From an uncultured Prevotella sp. (GTDB lineage: Bacteria > Bacteroidota > Bacteroidia > Bacteroidales > Bacteroidaceae), in contig CALEKA010000077.1 of NCBI GenBank assembly GCA_937898715.1, positions 1 through 36,353 of the forward strand: a DNA stretch of 36,353 nucleotides, given 5' to 3'. A program made the position numbers and the translations under genes. Below the pieces are notes generated by a model that had not been told where the DNA came from, did no database searches, and saw only the letters and a program-made list of their open reading frames with translations. Positions 6,755 through 15,012 of this stretch are shown in pieces (the first letter of the stretch is position 1; every line of letters begins with the position of its first letter).

Positions 6755-9178
6755 ATGCCTTCCACATTGAAATATATTGGTAATTACACTTTCAGCGTGT
6801 GTAATCGTCTTAAAAATGTAAATCTTCCAGATAGTGTGGAATATATAGGGGATTTTTCCTTTAGTACAAGTCGTGGACATGCATTGGAAAACTTGCAGAT
6901 AGATTCTTTGTATCTTCCAAAGAATTTGAAAACGTACTATTATAATGCTATAAGAGAGGCTAAGGCTTTATTTTTTCCAGAAGGGGTGAATTATGAGAAT
7001 AGTGGAAAAGATTATTCTATAAATTATTTCCCTGGTTTCATAAAGGAACTTCATTTTAAGGATAAAATTCCTACATTTGGATATAATTCTAAGCCTTTTC
7101 GACACGCAGATCAAATCGTTTATGTTCCCAAAGGGTGTGCTGAAGCATATCGAACTTATGCAGAAAAGTATGTGAGAATTATAGAAGAAATCCCCGTGAC
7201 AGCAGTTATTTTAAATGGAGAGGATATGCATGTGGGAGAAAAGAAGAAAATTAATGGTTACGTAACACCTTCAGATGCAACAAATTCCAAAATTATTTGG
7301 AACTCGTCAAATCCGAATGTATTAAGTATCGATGAAGAAGGCAATGCTCTGGCATTATCCGCAGGAGAATCAAGAGTAACCATAAAATCTGTAGATGGTG
7401 GCTATACTGCTTCAGCAATAGTCAATGTTTATGATAAGACAACAGGTATACAAATTTCACAAACAGATTGTAAACTCTATCTCGGAGAACAAATAGTACT
7501 ATCAGCTCAAACATTGCCTTTGAATACGTCGGACAATAAAATTGAATGGAGTAGCAGTAATAGCGAGGTCGCTACAGTTGACGAGCAAGGCAATGTTTTT
7601 GCAAAAAATCAAGGGAAATGTATGGTTAAAGCTAAAAGTCTTGATGGAGATTTCATAGCTACATGCAATGTCGCCGTTCTTCAGCATGTCACCAACGTGC
7701 GCTTGAGTACGCATTCGCACAACATGAATACAGGTGAAGAATTTCAGTTGCAGTGCACTGTTACACCTGCTAATGCTGATAATAAGGACGTGATTTGGAG
7801 TAGTTCTAATGATGAGATAGCATCGGTAGACCAAAGTGGTAAGGTCAAAGCTTTAAAGCGTGGCCAAGTGAAGATTGTAGCAACATCAAAGGACGATATT
7901 AGTATTTCAGATATATGTGAGCTTAACATTACGCAACTTGCTACGGCTATAGAACTCGATAAGCATGAAGCACGCTTAGCTATTGGAAATAACGTAGCCT
8001 TGAATGTAAAAGTTTCTCCGCAAGATGTGAATACTGATAGGGTAACATGGAAATCTTCGGACAATGGCGTGGCACGAGTAAGCGATGATGGCATAGTAAC
8101 TGCTGTAGGTAAAGGTACGGCTAAGATTACAGCTACAACTTCCGATGGCTCTTATCTGTCGGATGTGTGCGAAATAACAATATGGCAACCTGTAACAAGT
8201 GTATCGCTTGAAAAGCATGAATGCTTGATGAAGGTAGGTGAAACTACAACTTTACGTACTTCAATCTTGCCAAATGAAGCTGACAACAAAAACTTGGTGT
8301 GGACATCAAGTAACGAGAAGGTCGCAACTGTAGAGAACGGCGTTGTAACGGCTCATGCGAGTGGTAAAGCGCGCATAAGCGTAGCAACGACAGATGGATC
8401 CGAACTTTCTGATGATTGTGAAGTAACCGTCTCTCAACCCGTGATAGGTATAAACGTTGATCCACGTACTTTGACTTTGAAATCAATCGGTGCTACCAAA
8501 CAATTAACGGCCAATGTATTGCCTGAAAATGCTGACAACAGAAATGTAAAATGGAGTAGTGCCAATACTTCAGTTTGTCTCGTAATGGATAATGGAATGG
8601 TTGTTGCTGTAGGCGAGGGATCTTCTGTGATAACCGCTACAACCGTTGATGGTGGCTTTACGGATTTCTGCGTCGTAAACGTGGATTTAGCTAAAGATGA
8701 TAAACGTCCTGTTACGGGAATCAAACTAGAACAGAATAGCGTGACACTTTCAAAAATAGGAGAAACCATAAAGTTGAAAGCAACTGTGTTGCCTGAAGAT
8801 GCTGATAATCCCAATGTACAATGGGAAAGTTCCGATCGTAAGGTTTGCTTGGTAATGAATGATGGTACGGTCGTGGCTGTAGGTGAGGGCTCTTCCATTG
8901 TTACAGCTACGACTGTGGATGGTGATTTCTCAGCTCAATGCGTGGTGGTTGTGAAGTCTGCACCATCTGCTATTACAGAAACAAGTAGTGATGTAATAGT
9001 TGTTAGGGCTGAAAACCATTACATTTGTGTTGAGGGGATGTCTAAAGACGATAAGCTTCAAATATTCTCTATAGATGGTACTAATATCTATCGTGGTACA
9101 GCAAACAGAGTCTATGTTGAAGCAGGAGTTTATCTTGTAAAGATTGGAAATGAAATTGTTAAGCTTGTTGTGAAATAA
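6755..9178 (+). CDS. C-terminal part of BspA/BIG2 surface protein
   Basis: An 807-aa frame without its own signal peptide, so it is the continuation of the preceding fragment rather than a separate gene. Residues 1-145 are LRR_5/BspA-like repeats (TLKYIGNYTFSVCNRLKNV, LPDSVEYIGDFSFS). Residues about 148-735 hold seven bacterial Ig-like BIG2 domains, each about 82 aa with the repeated 'WSSSN..VA.VD..G.V.A...G...I.A.S.DG' pattern. The last about 70 residues (ending GVYLVKIGNEIVKLVVK) resemble the type IX secretion C-terminal sorting domain. The likely role is an exported, surface-attached adhesin or binding protein. In frame with the upstream half it would be about 978 aa. An independent start at 6755 seems unlikely. 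Confidence 0.85.
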   Translation: MPSTLKYIGNYTFSVCNRLKNVNLPDSVEYIGDFSFSTSRGHALENLQIDSLYLPKNLKTYYYNAIREAKALFFPEGVNYENSGKDYSINYFPGFIKELHFKDKIPTFGYNSKPFRHADQIVYVPKGCAEAYRTYAEKYVRIIEEIPVTAVILNGEDMHVGEKKKINGYVTPSDATNSKIIWNSSNPNVLSIDEEGNALALSAGESRVTIKSVDGGYTASAIVNVYDKTTGIQISQTDCKLYLGEQIVLSAQTLPLNTSDNKIEWSSSNSEVATVDEQGNVFAKNQGKCMVKAKSLDGDFIATCNVAVLQHVTNVRLSTHSHNMNTGEEFQLQCTVTPANADNKDVIWSSSNDEIASVDQSGKVKALKRGQVKIVATSKDDISISDICELNITQLATAIELDKHEARLAIGNNVALNVKVSPQDVNTDRVTWKSSDNGVARVSDDGIVTAVGKGTAKITATTSDGSYLSDVCEITIWQPVTSVSLEKHECLMKVGETTTLRTSILPNEADNKNLVWTSSNEKVATVENGVVTAHASGKARISVATTDGSELSDDCEVTVSQPVIGINVDPRTLTLKSIGATKQLTANVLPENADNRNVKWSSANTSVCLVMDNGMVVAVGEGSSVITATTVDGGFTDFCVVNVDLAKDDKRPVTGIKLEQNSVTLSKIGETIKLKATVLPEDADNPNVQWESSDRKVCLVMNDGTVVAVGEGSSIVTATTVDGDFSAQCVVVVKSAPSAITETSSDVIVVRAENHYICVEGMSKDDKLQIFSIDGTNIYRGTANRVYVEAGVYLVKIGNEIVKLVVK

Positions 9179-9202
9179 CTCCTTCTCATAGAGAATGAAA
9201 AA

Positions 9203-9241
9203 GGCTGTACTAGGCGTATGTGCTTATGTACAGCCATTTTT
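9203..9241 (+). terminator. Intrinsic terminator, bidirectional
   Basis: Stem GGCTGTAC (9203-9210) with GTACAGCC (9228-9235), then five T. The minus-strand reading also ends in five T, so it can serve the converging ATPase gene that ends at 9305. Confidence 0.75.
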
Positions 9242-9304
9242 GTGCAAGTAGAGATGTTTGTGAAATACTGCAATTCATGAAAACATAATATTTCTCTTAC
9301 TTTA

Positions 9305-10579
9305 TTAATTCTTCAAACATCCGATTGGAATAACGTATACACCATCTTTTCTTTGATAGGCATATTGACCTATCCCAATAATAACGGCCAAAAATGATGG
9401 CGCGGGCATTTTGTCTGTATCAATTTTACGAGATAATGCAATTAAATTTGCTGCACCTTCTTCAATACGTTCCTTGCCGCCTAGTTTTACTTCAAGCAAA
9501 GCATAATTCCCATTCCGACGGTGAAGTACTGCGTCGCATTCTAGGCCGTTGCTGTCACGATAATGATAGAGAGAACCATCTAGTGCTTCGGCATAAACAC
9601 GCAGGTCGCGTATTACGAGATCTTCAAAAAAGAGACCGAATGATTGTAGGTCATTAATCAAATCATTGGGACCAAGACCAAGCGCTGCAGTGCCGATACT
9701 AGGGTCAACAAAATGGCGCGTGTCGCTTGTGCGTATAGATGCTTTACTCCGAATATTGGGATTCCATGCAGCTAGGTCTTCGATGACGTAAAGCATCTTT
9801 AGAGCTTTGATGTAATCGACAATAGTGCCCTCGTCTAGAGTGCTAGCATCGTTCGCAAGCATGTCTTTTCGGATGGTTGCTAATGAAACTTGCTGCGAAA
9901 TGTTACGAGCATAGGAACGTAGCAAAAGTTTGGCACGTTCTGTGTTGCGTTTTACTTTATCTACACGTTGAATATCGTAGTTAACGACAGAGTCGTAATA
10001 GTCTATAGCTTGGTCAAGAGCTACTTCTTTGGATATAATTGTTGCCCATGGCCATCCACCACGGCAAGTAAGATATGCAAGCGTTTCAATGTCTAAACTA
10101 TTGGTTTGAATATCAAATTTGTTTTTGTCAAATAAGTCTTCCAAACTTACTTTCCCCGTAGAATCTTCTGATTCGAAGAGGCTCATCGGGCGCATTCTTA
10201 GATGAGCAAAGCGTCCCGTACCGCTATGAATTGTTTCATTTGCTTCGGGCAAAACGGAAGAGCCTGTAAGAATAAATTGTGAGGGTTCTCCTCTTCTGTC
10301 TACTTCACTTCTTATACAATCCCATATAGGAGGTAGAGCTTGCCATTCATCAATAAGACGTGGCGTCTTTCCTTCAAGCAAAGTTTTTGGACTAAGCTCT
10401 ATCATTTGGCTACTCTGCAAAAGTACTGCAGAGTCTCCTAAGTCCAACATGCTATTAGCTAATTGTTTGGCTGTTGTGGTCTTACCGCACCATTTAGGAC
10501 CTTCTATAAGTACAGCGCCTTTACCAAGGAGTTTGCGTTTCAGAAGTTTGTCTGCTATACGATGCTTATACTTTGTCAT
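9305..10579 (-). CDS. AAA-family ATPase with DUF4143 domain
   Basis: A 424-aa member of the AAA_14/DUF4143 family. Walker A is GPKWCGKTT (residues 27-35), Walker B-like is PRLIDEWQ (about 73-80), and the sensor-like segment FILTGSSVLP is at about 102-111. The DUF4143 C-terminal domain ends with the HYRDSNGLECDAVLHRRNGNY / ALLEVKLGG pattern, which resembles a degenerate PD-(D/E)XK fold. Many paralogs occur in Bacteroidetes. The biochemical role is not established. It is a single gene with its own promoter (10604-10633) and a 23-bp repeat further upstream. Confidence 0.88.
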   Translation of the reverse strand: MTKYKHRIADKLLKRKLLGKGAVLIEGPKWCGKTTTAKQLANSMLDLGDSAVLLQSSQMIELSPKTLLEGKTPRLIDEWQALPPIWDCIRSEVDRRGEPSQFILTGSSVLPEANETIHSGTGRFAHLRMRPMSLFESEDSTGKVSLEDLFDKNKFDIQTNSLDIETLAYLTCRGGWPWATIISKEVALDQAIDYYDSVVNYDIQRVDKVKRNTERAKLLLRSYARNISQQVSLATIRKDMLANDASTLDEGTIVDYIKALKMLYVIEDLAAWNPNIRSKASIRTSDTRHFVDPSIGTAALGLGPNDLINDLQSFGLFFEDLVIRDLRVYAEALDGSLYHYRDSNGLECDAVLHRRNGNYALLEVKLGGKERIEEGAANLIALSRKIDTDKMPAPSFLAVIIGIGQYAYQRKDGVYVIPIGCLKN

Positions 10580-10603
10580 ATATATCTTCTAAGTGATTTG
10601 TTG

Positions 10604-10633
10604 CAAAAGTACAAGTTTTAAATTGAATATCAA
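10604..10633 (-). promoter_or_regulatory. Bacteroidetes promoter of the AAA/DUF4143 gene
   Basis: Minus strand TTG (10631-10633), 19-base spacer, TACTTTTG (10604-10611). Expected start near 10598, giving a leader of about 20 bases. Confidence 0.75.
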
Positions 10634-10675
10634 AGTGTTTTGTTACAAGAACTTCATTTTGTTGCTAGCAAATTC

Positions 10676-10757
10676 CCGTATTTGTAGATGGTTTACTCCT
10701 GTATTTGTAGATGACTCACTCCTGTGTTTGTAGGTGATTTACTCCTGTATTTGTAGA
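10676..10757. repeat. 23-bp tandem repeat, about 3.5 copies
   Basis: Units of 23 bases with core CCTGTATTTGTAGATGA, differing at a few positions. They lie about 45 bases upstream of the -33 box of the ATPase promoter and about 60 bases from the end of the small gene at 10816. They could be binding sites for a regulator or simply a slippage-made array. Confidence 0.8.
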
Positions 10758-10815
10758 AAATAGAATTAAAAGATACAGAAAAAGTCTGCTACAGAAGTTG
10801 ATAGAGGAGTTCGCG

Positions 10816-11031
10816 TTACGATCTATTCTGATTGTCAGCTCGAACGCTGCCTGCGTGCTTCTCGCTAAATTCGCGGTTGATGTCGGCGAGTTCTTTAAGC
10901 CCGAATATGTAGTCGTCGTAGAGATCGTCCATGTCGATGCCTTCGCAGTCGGAACTGCCGAAGGAAAGGGAGGACTTTACTATTTCAATGCGCTCTTCTG
11001 TGGTGGTGTCTTTGATTAATAGACTTTTCAT
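10816..11031 (-). CDS. Small conserved hypothetical protein
   Basis: A 71-aa soluble protein that begins MKSLLIKDTTTEERIEIVKSSL, an N-terminus I associate with a widespread family of short hypothetical proteins in gut bacteria (sometimes mislabelled PurH). Those usually carry more Cys residues in the middle; here only one remains (CEGIDMDDLYDDYI). The C-terminal part (GLKELADINREFSEKHAG) is typical of the group. No function is known. A possible -7 box (TAACTTTG, 11152-11159) would give a leader of about 115 bases; I see nothing else in 11032-11214. Confidence 0.65.
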   Translation of the reverse strand: MKSLLIKDTTTEERIEIVKSSLSFGSSDCEGIDMDDLYDDYIFGLKELADINREFSEKHAGSVRADNQNRS

Positions 11032-11214
11032 ATGGTGTTTATTTTAGTTTTGAGTTTATCGTATTTTAGCATGGAGTGAATATACCTCACATCGGCATGG
11101 GCTGGCACAGATGAAGGAATCTTTTGTGCCTTCAATGATTGTTATAACATGCAAAGTTAATAAGAAATGCTTGTCAATGTATAAATATCGCGATTTACTC
11201 ATCGGCAGTATCCG

Positions 11215-12480
11215 TCATTCTCCTTCATACTGAAACGCCATGCGTTCTCCGCCATTCTCGCAGTAGATGATGCCGCAGTATTTGAATCCCTCTTTGAGAA
11301 TGGCGGCTTGCATGGGGCGGTTGTCGTGGTGTGTGTCTATTCGAATGTTGCGGTAATGGCGGAGGGCAAGTTGCACGACTATATGGAATATACCTTTGAC
11401 TGCTCCTGTGCTTGCTATGCGATGAATAGTGGCGTAGGGCTGAGAGTTGAGCCATGCGCCATGATAGATGGTGGAGTAGGAAGGATCGGCCCCGAAGCGA
11501 AGCAAGAAGGTGGCTTCTATGCGTCCGTTGTGGAGAACTACGTAGCTGTCGCCGCTTGTGATATCTTGGCTGAGCAGAGTTGGGCTTGGATAGCTTTCGT
11601 CCCATTGATTGGGATTGCCCATTTGCACCATGAATTGCCGGGCGTGGGCGAAGATGTCGAGCAAGCGCGGCAAGTCGTCCTGCAGAGCCTTCCGTATGAT
11701 GCACTGGCTTGTTATGGCTATGCTTTCTCCCTCATGCTTGATGCGCCAAAACGGAATCTCCTTTTCTTGGCAGAAAGGCTCCATGCGCCATGCCGATTCG
11801 AAACCGCTCATGACGAAATGCATGGGTACGAACATCCTCACTTGGAATCGGTCGATAAACTGCCTTGCTCCCCGTGTGTAGCCATTGCCTATGCGTCCGT
11901 CTACGGGAAACATGACGAGGTCGAAACTGTCGGCCACTTTCTTGACGTCTTTAAGTTCGCCAAGAAAGTGCTTCTCTTCCGCCACGGGGTCAATTAGCAT
12001 GTCGAATTCTGTGCTATAACAAGGCCCATCTTTGGCCGAACCATCTGCCAAGAAGCGTGCGTACCAATTGCAGAGGTCGCCTGCATGGAATATGCGAAGT
12101 CCCTCGGTCTCAATCACCCAGCTCACCCCGCTATCGTTGCTCCCTGTGGCAGTCACTTTCAGAAGAGTGTCTTCCCAGATAGCACCTTTTGCCATCCACA
12201 CGTCAGCATCCGTGCGTTGAGCGCGGCGGTGCTTCAAGATATCTTTCGAGAGAATGTAGGTAAAGCGAGTGTTGGGCCACTCGCTCTTCCACTGAAATAT
12301 CTCTCGGTTGAAGTGGTCTTCGTGAAAATGACTTGCAAAGACGTATACAGGTTTGCCTGTGTTCTCTCTAAGCGTGCGTTTTACTACTCCGCTTGGATCC
12401 ATCCAATAGTCGAACACAATCACGCATTCTTCTGCTACTAATGCAAATCCGCTATGGAATATGTAGGTGAGTTCTATCAT
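11215..12480 (-). CDS. Metallo-beta-lactamase fold hydrolase fused to GNAT acetyltransferase
   Basis: A 421-aa two-domain protein. Residues 1 to about 255 are a metallo-beta-lactamase fold with the metal motif SHFHEDH (His51, His53, Asp55, His56) and a later FHAGDLCNWY segment carrying the family's metal-binding Asp. Residues about 258-420 form a GNAT-like domain (IIRKALQDDLPRLLDIF ... AVKGIFHIVVQLALRHY ... ILKEGFKYCGIIY). The substrate is unknown. I chose the ATG at 12480 because the promoter at 12534-12564 predicts a transcript start near 12528, so an upstream ATG at 12525 would have almost no leader, and MIELTYIFHSGF is a natural start for the first beta-strand. Confidence 0.85.
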   Translation of the reverse strand: MIELTYIFHSGFALVAEECVIVFDYWMDPSGVVKRTLRENTGKPVYVFASHFHEDHFNREIFQWKSEWPNTRFTYILSKDILKHRRAQRTDADVWMAKGAIWEDTLLKVTATGSNDSGVSWVIETEGLRIFHAGDLCNWYARFLADGSAKDGPCYSTEFDMLIDPVAEEKHFLGELKDVKKVADSFDLVMFPVDGRIGNGYTRGARQFIDRFQVRMFVPMHFVMSGFESAWRMEPFCQEKEIPFWRIKHEGESIAITSQCIIRKALQDDLPRLLDIFAHARQFMVQMGNPNQWDESYPSPTLLSQDITSGDSYVVLHNGRIEATFLLRFGADPSYSTIYHGAWLNSQPYATIHRIASTGAVKGIFHIVVQLALRHYRNIRIDTHHDNRPMQAAILKEGFKYCGIIYCENGGERMAFQYEGE

Positions 12481-12533
12481 ACGATTTTTTCTTCGTGCGA
12501 TTCTTTCTTGAAAGCTATGGTACAAGACTTGTA

Positions 12534-12564
12534 CAAAGGTAGTTCCTCTTTATTGCATAGCCAA
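12534..12564 (-). promoter_or_regulatory. Bacteroidetes promoter of the hydrolase-acetyltransferase gene
   Basis: Minus strand TTG (12562-12564), 20-base spacer, TACCTTTG (12534-12541): full consensus. It sets the start choice for the downstream gene. Confidence 0.75.
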
Positions 12565-12604
12565 GCAAAATAGGGAAATGTCGCAAACATTTGTGGTATA
12601 AGTT

Positions 12605-12635
12605 TTGACTCTCTTGTTTTAAATCATTACATTTG
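12605..12635 (+). promoter_or_regulatory. Bacteroidetes promoter of the exonuclease gene
   Basis: TTG (12605-12607), 20-base spacer, TACATTTG (12628-12635). Predicted start near 12641, about 23 bases before the ATG. It is divergent from the promoter at 12534-12564, with 40 bases between the two -33 boxes. Confidence 0.75.
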
Positions 12636-12663
12636 CCTCTTATTAATTGAACCACCATTCATT

Positions 12664-13227
12664 ATGCACACTCAAATAAAAGGATTAGATTTCATAGCCA
12701 TCGATTTCGAAACGGCCACAAGCCGTAGAGCTTCAATCTGCGAGGCTGGTATAAGTTTAGTCAAGGATGGAATGGTCAGAGATACGCGCTCTTGGCTTGT
12801 ACAGCCCGAGGGTAATGAATATTCTTATTGGAACATCCAGATTCATGGTATTCATCCCGAAGATACCGCTCAAGCGCCAACCTTTCCCGAAGTATGGGCT
12901 GAGATAATGCATTATTTGGACGAAGTGCCGGTCTTGGTAGCCCACAATGCCTCTTTCGATATCTCATGCATCCGTCATTCGTTAGCTCATTATGGACTCC
13001 CTACTCCTGATGTAGATTATTACTGCTCCCTCCGTGCTGCGCGCAACCTCTACGATTTTCCAAGCAATAAATTAGGCGACCTTTGCAGCCAGTTTCAGAT
13101 ACCAGAGGGCACTCACCATCGTGCTGGCGACGATGCCGAGATGTGTGCGCGCTTATTCTTGCGCGAGATCAAGGATGCAGGTTGGTGCGCCTTGGAGGAC
13201 ATGAAGCGCTTTGGCGGAAAATTGTGA
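12664..13227 (+). CDS. DnaQ-like 3'-5' exonuclease (DEDDh)
   Basis: A 187-aa single-domain exonuclease of the DnaQ/PolC-epsilon type. Exo I is IAIDFETAT (Asp14, Glu16), Exo II is VAHNASFDISCIRHSL (Asp near residue 99), and Exo III is HHRAGDDAEMCARLF with the DEDDh His and Asp. Family members remove nucleotides from 3' ends; stand-alone short versions act in repair or in RNA/oligonucleotide turnover. The gene is alone, with its own promoter, facing the AAA/PD-(D/E)XK genes across a shared hairpin. Whether it is the replicative epsilon subunit cannot be decided here. Confidence 0.9.
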   Translation: MHTQIKGLDFIAIDFETATSRRASICEAGISLVKDGMVRDTRSWLVQPEGNEYSYWNIQIHGIHPEDTAQAPTFPEVWAEIMHYLDEVPVLVAHNASFDISCIRHSLAHYGLPTPDVDYYCSLRAARNLYDFPSNKLGDLCSQFQIPEGTHHRAGDDAEMCARLFLREIKDAGWCALEDMKRFGGKL

Positions 13228-13324
13228 ACTGATGAATGTCTGCCGTAAAGCAGGGCACTTTTATTCATCTGTACAAGTTTTAGTCCTTACTTGGCCATGT
13301 CCTTACAATCGTTTGCACTTTATA

Positions 13325-13382
13325 AAAGCCAAAAGCTTCCCACAACTTATTATGGATATAAGTGTGGGAAGCTTTTGGCATC
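13325..13382. terminator. Hairpin between converging genes, probable terminator
   Basis: A perfect 17-bp stem (13328-13344 with 13363-13379; half-site AAAAGCTTCCCACA) and an 18-base loop. The minus-strand reading ends in GGCTTTTAT just after the stop at 13405, so it most likely ends that gene; the plus strand lacks a T-run. Confidence 0.65.
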
Positions 13383-13404
13383 ATTAGAGATGTTATAGCC
13401 GTTA

Positions 13405-14958
13405 TCATTCAATCTTCCAATCAGAGATGTTGTGCTTCTCTACGTCGAAGTTGATGCCCACCTTTACGATGGGGAGTCCGCATTGCATGAAGCGCTTCGG
13501 ATATTGCTTTAAGTCAATCTGGCGCATGGCGGTAGCGGCATCTTTGTTGAGTTTTAGTTCGAAGAGATATAGGTGAGTGGCTGTACGTAGTACCATGTCT
13601 ACACGGCCGCGTGGTGTGCGCACCTCTACGTCTACAAAATGGTTGAGAATAGAGAAGATGACGTACATCATCTGCTGGTAGTGGCCCTCGGTATTAGCGC
13701 CTTGGCAGTAAGGCACGGTTTCGAGGAAGTCTTGTAGCATTTCCAAAGCTCCGTCCATGTTGTTGCGTCGGATGAGTGCAGACATCTTGGCAATCGTGGT
13801 TGTGCCTTTTACGGTGTTTGTGCCGATATAGTTGGGCAGCAAGCATCGGTACAGACCTACGCGAATTTCCTTGTTGGGAATGTCGAGCGTATAGAGTTCC
13901 GTCTCAGGATCGTAGGCTTTGATGGTGATGTAGCCGCTCTGATAGAGTAGGGGAATGATGGAAGTCATATTCTCCGTAGGTGCATCAAACTCCGATTTGT
14001 CTGCATCGCCTCCTCCAATCTCTGACGGCATGACATGAAACTTCCGAAGCATCTCAATCAGATAAGTGGGCGTGCCTGATGCAAACCAGTAATAATCCAA
14101 TTGCCCTGCAGCCATAGCATTGAGCAGACTGTAAGGATTGAACACGTCTGGCGATTTTGCTGTAAAGTGATATCCATCATAGTATTCGCGCAATTTGTCA
14201 AGCGTTTCCTCTTTTGTCTTTCCCAATTTCTTAGCTAAAGCATCCACGTCGGCCGACATTTGCGTGCTCAATTCGTCCATCGTAATACCACAGATTCCTG
14301 CATAATCTTCCCACATGCTGATATTCGTGATATTATTCAGTTCACTGAAGATGCTCATTTGCGAGAACTTGGTGATACCTGTGAGGAATACGAAGCGCAG
14401 ATAAGGCTCGCAGTCTTTCAGTGGACTATAGAAGTTTCGCATGACATTGCGCAGTACAGGAAGCTTCTCATCTTCATGTACGACATCGAGCAAGGGCGCA
14501 TCATATTCATCGATGAGTACGACTACTTGTTTCCCTGTCTTGTGATGGGCGGTCTTAATGAGGGCTGTAAGTCTATCGTTTGTGTCTATTGCGGGGGCAT
14601 CAATACCCCAAATCTTTTCATGCTCATACAATCGTTGTCCAAGATACCTTTCCAATTGCTCTTTCTCCATATGCTTGCCACTTGCCATGCTGAAGTGCAA
14701 TACAGGATATTCTGTCCATTCCTTCTCCAACTTTTCTATAGCAAGTCCCTTAAACAAGTCTTTCCTGCCAGCGAAGTAGCTATGGAAAGTAGATGCAAGT
14801 AGAGATTTTCCGAATCGGCGAGGACGACTGAGGAAGAAATACTTTCCCGTGTTGGCCATACGATAGATATACTCCGTTTTGTCTACATAGAGTAAGTCTT
14901 TTCTTATGATTTCCTCAAATGTTTGTATTCCTATAGGATAGAGTCTCGTTGCAGTCAT
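13405..14958 (-). CDS. AAA-ATPase-like / PD-(D/E)XK nuclease family protein, copy 2
   Basis: A 517-aa protein of the AAA-ATPase_like (PF09820) plus PDDEXK_9 (PF08011) type, abundant in Bacteroidetes. Walker A is RPRRFGKS (residues 45-52), Walker B is VVVLIDEYDAPLLD (about 153-166), and a sensor-like FLTGITKFSQMS follows. The C-terminal nuclease-like region has GRVDMVL...LYLFELKLNKDA (Asp and ELK of the fold). The role is unknown; suggestions range from defence to mobile-element domestication. It lies 55 bases downstream of a close paralog. The two differ mainly at residues about 93-150 and share a long identical DNA tract. Confidence 0.88.
   Translation of the reverse strand: MTATRLYPIGIQTFEEIIRKDLLYVDKTEYIYRMANTGKYFFLSRPRRFGKSLLASTFHSYFAGRKDLFKGLAIEKLEKEWTEYPVLHFSMASGKHMEKEQLERYLGQRLYEHEKIWGIDAPAIDTNDRLTALIKTAHHKTGKQVVVLIDEYDAPLLDVVHEDEKLPVLRNVMRNFYSPLKDCEPYLRFVFLTGITKFSQMSIFSELNNITNISMWEDYAGICGITMDELSTQMSADVDALAKKLGKTKEETLDKLREYYDGYHFTAKSPDVFNPYSLLNAMAAGQLDYYWFASGTPTYLIEMLRKFHVMPSEIGGGDADKSEFDAPTENMTSIIPLLYQSGYITIKAYDPETELYTLDIPNKEIRVGLYRCLLPNYIGTNTVKGTTTIAKMSALIRRNNMDGALEMLQDFLETVPYCQGANTEGHYQQMMYVIFSILNHFVDVEVRTPRGRVDMVLRTATHLYLFELKLNKDAATAMRQIDLKQYPKRFMQCGLPIVKVGINFDVEKHNISDWKIE
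13781..14406. repeat. Tract with no differences shared with 15401-16026 (direct repeat)
   Basis: Comparing the two paralogs line by line at an offset of 1620 bases, I see no difference across these 626 bases, while both flanks carry clustered substitutions. This suggests recent gene conversion or a duplication followed by diversification of the flanks. Confidence 0.85.
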
Positions 14959-15012
14959 AGGTGTGGTATGATAGGGTTCAGATTCATGTTCTTTTTTCTC
15001 GACATGGCGGTG

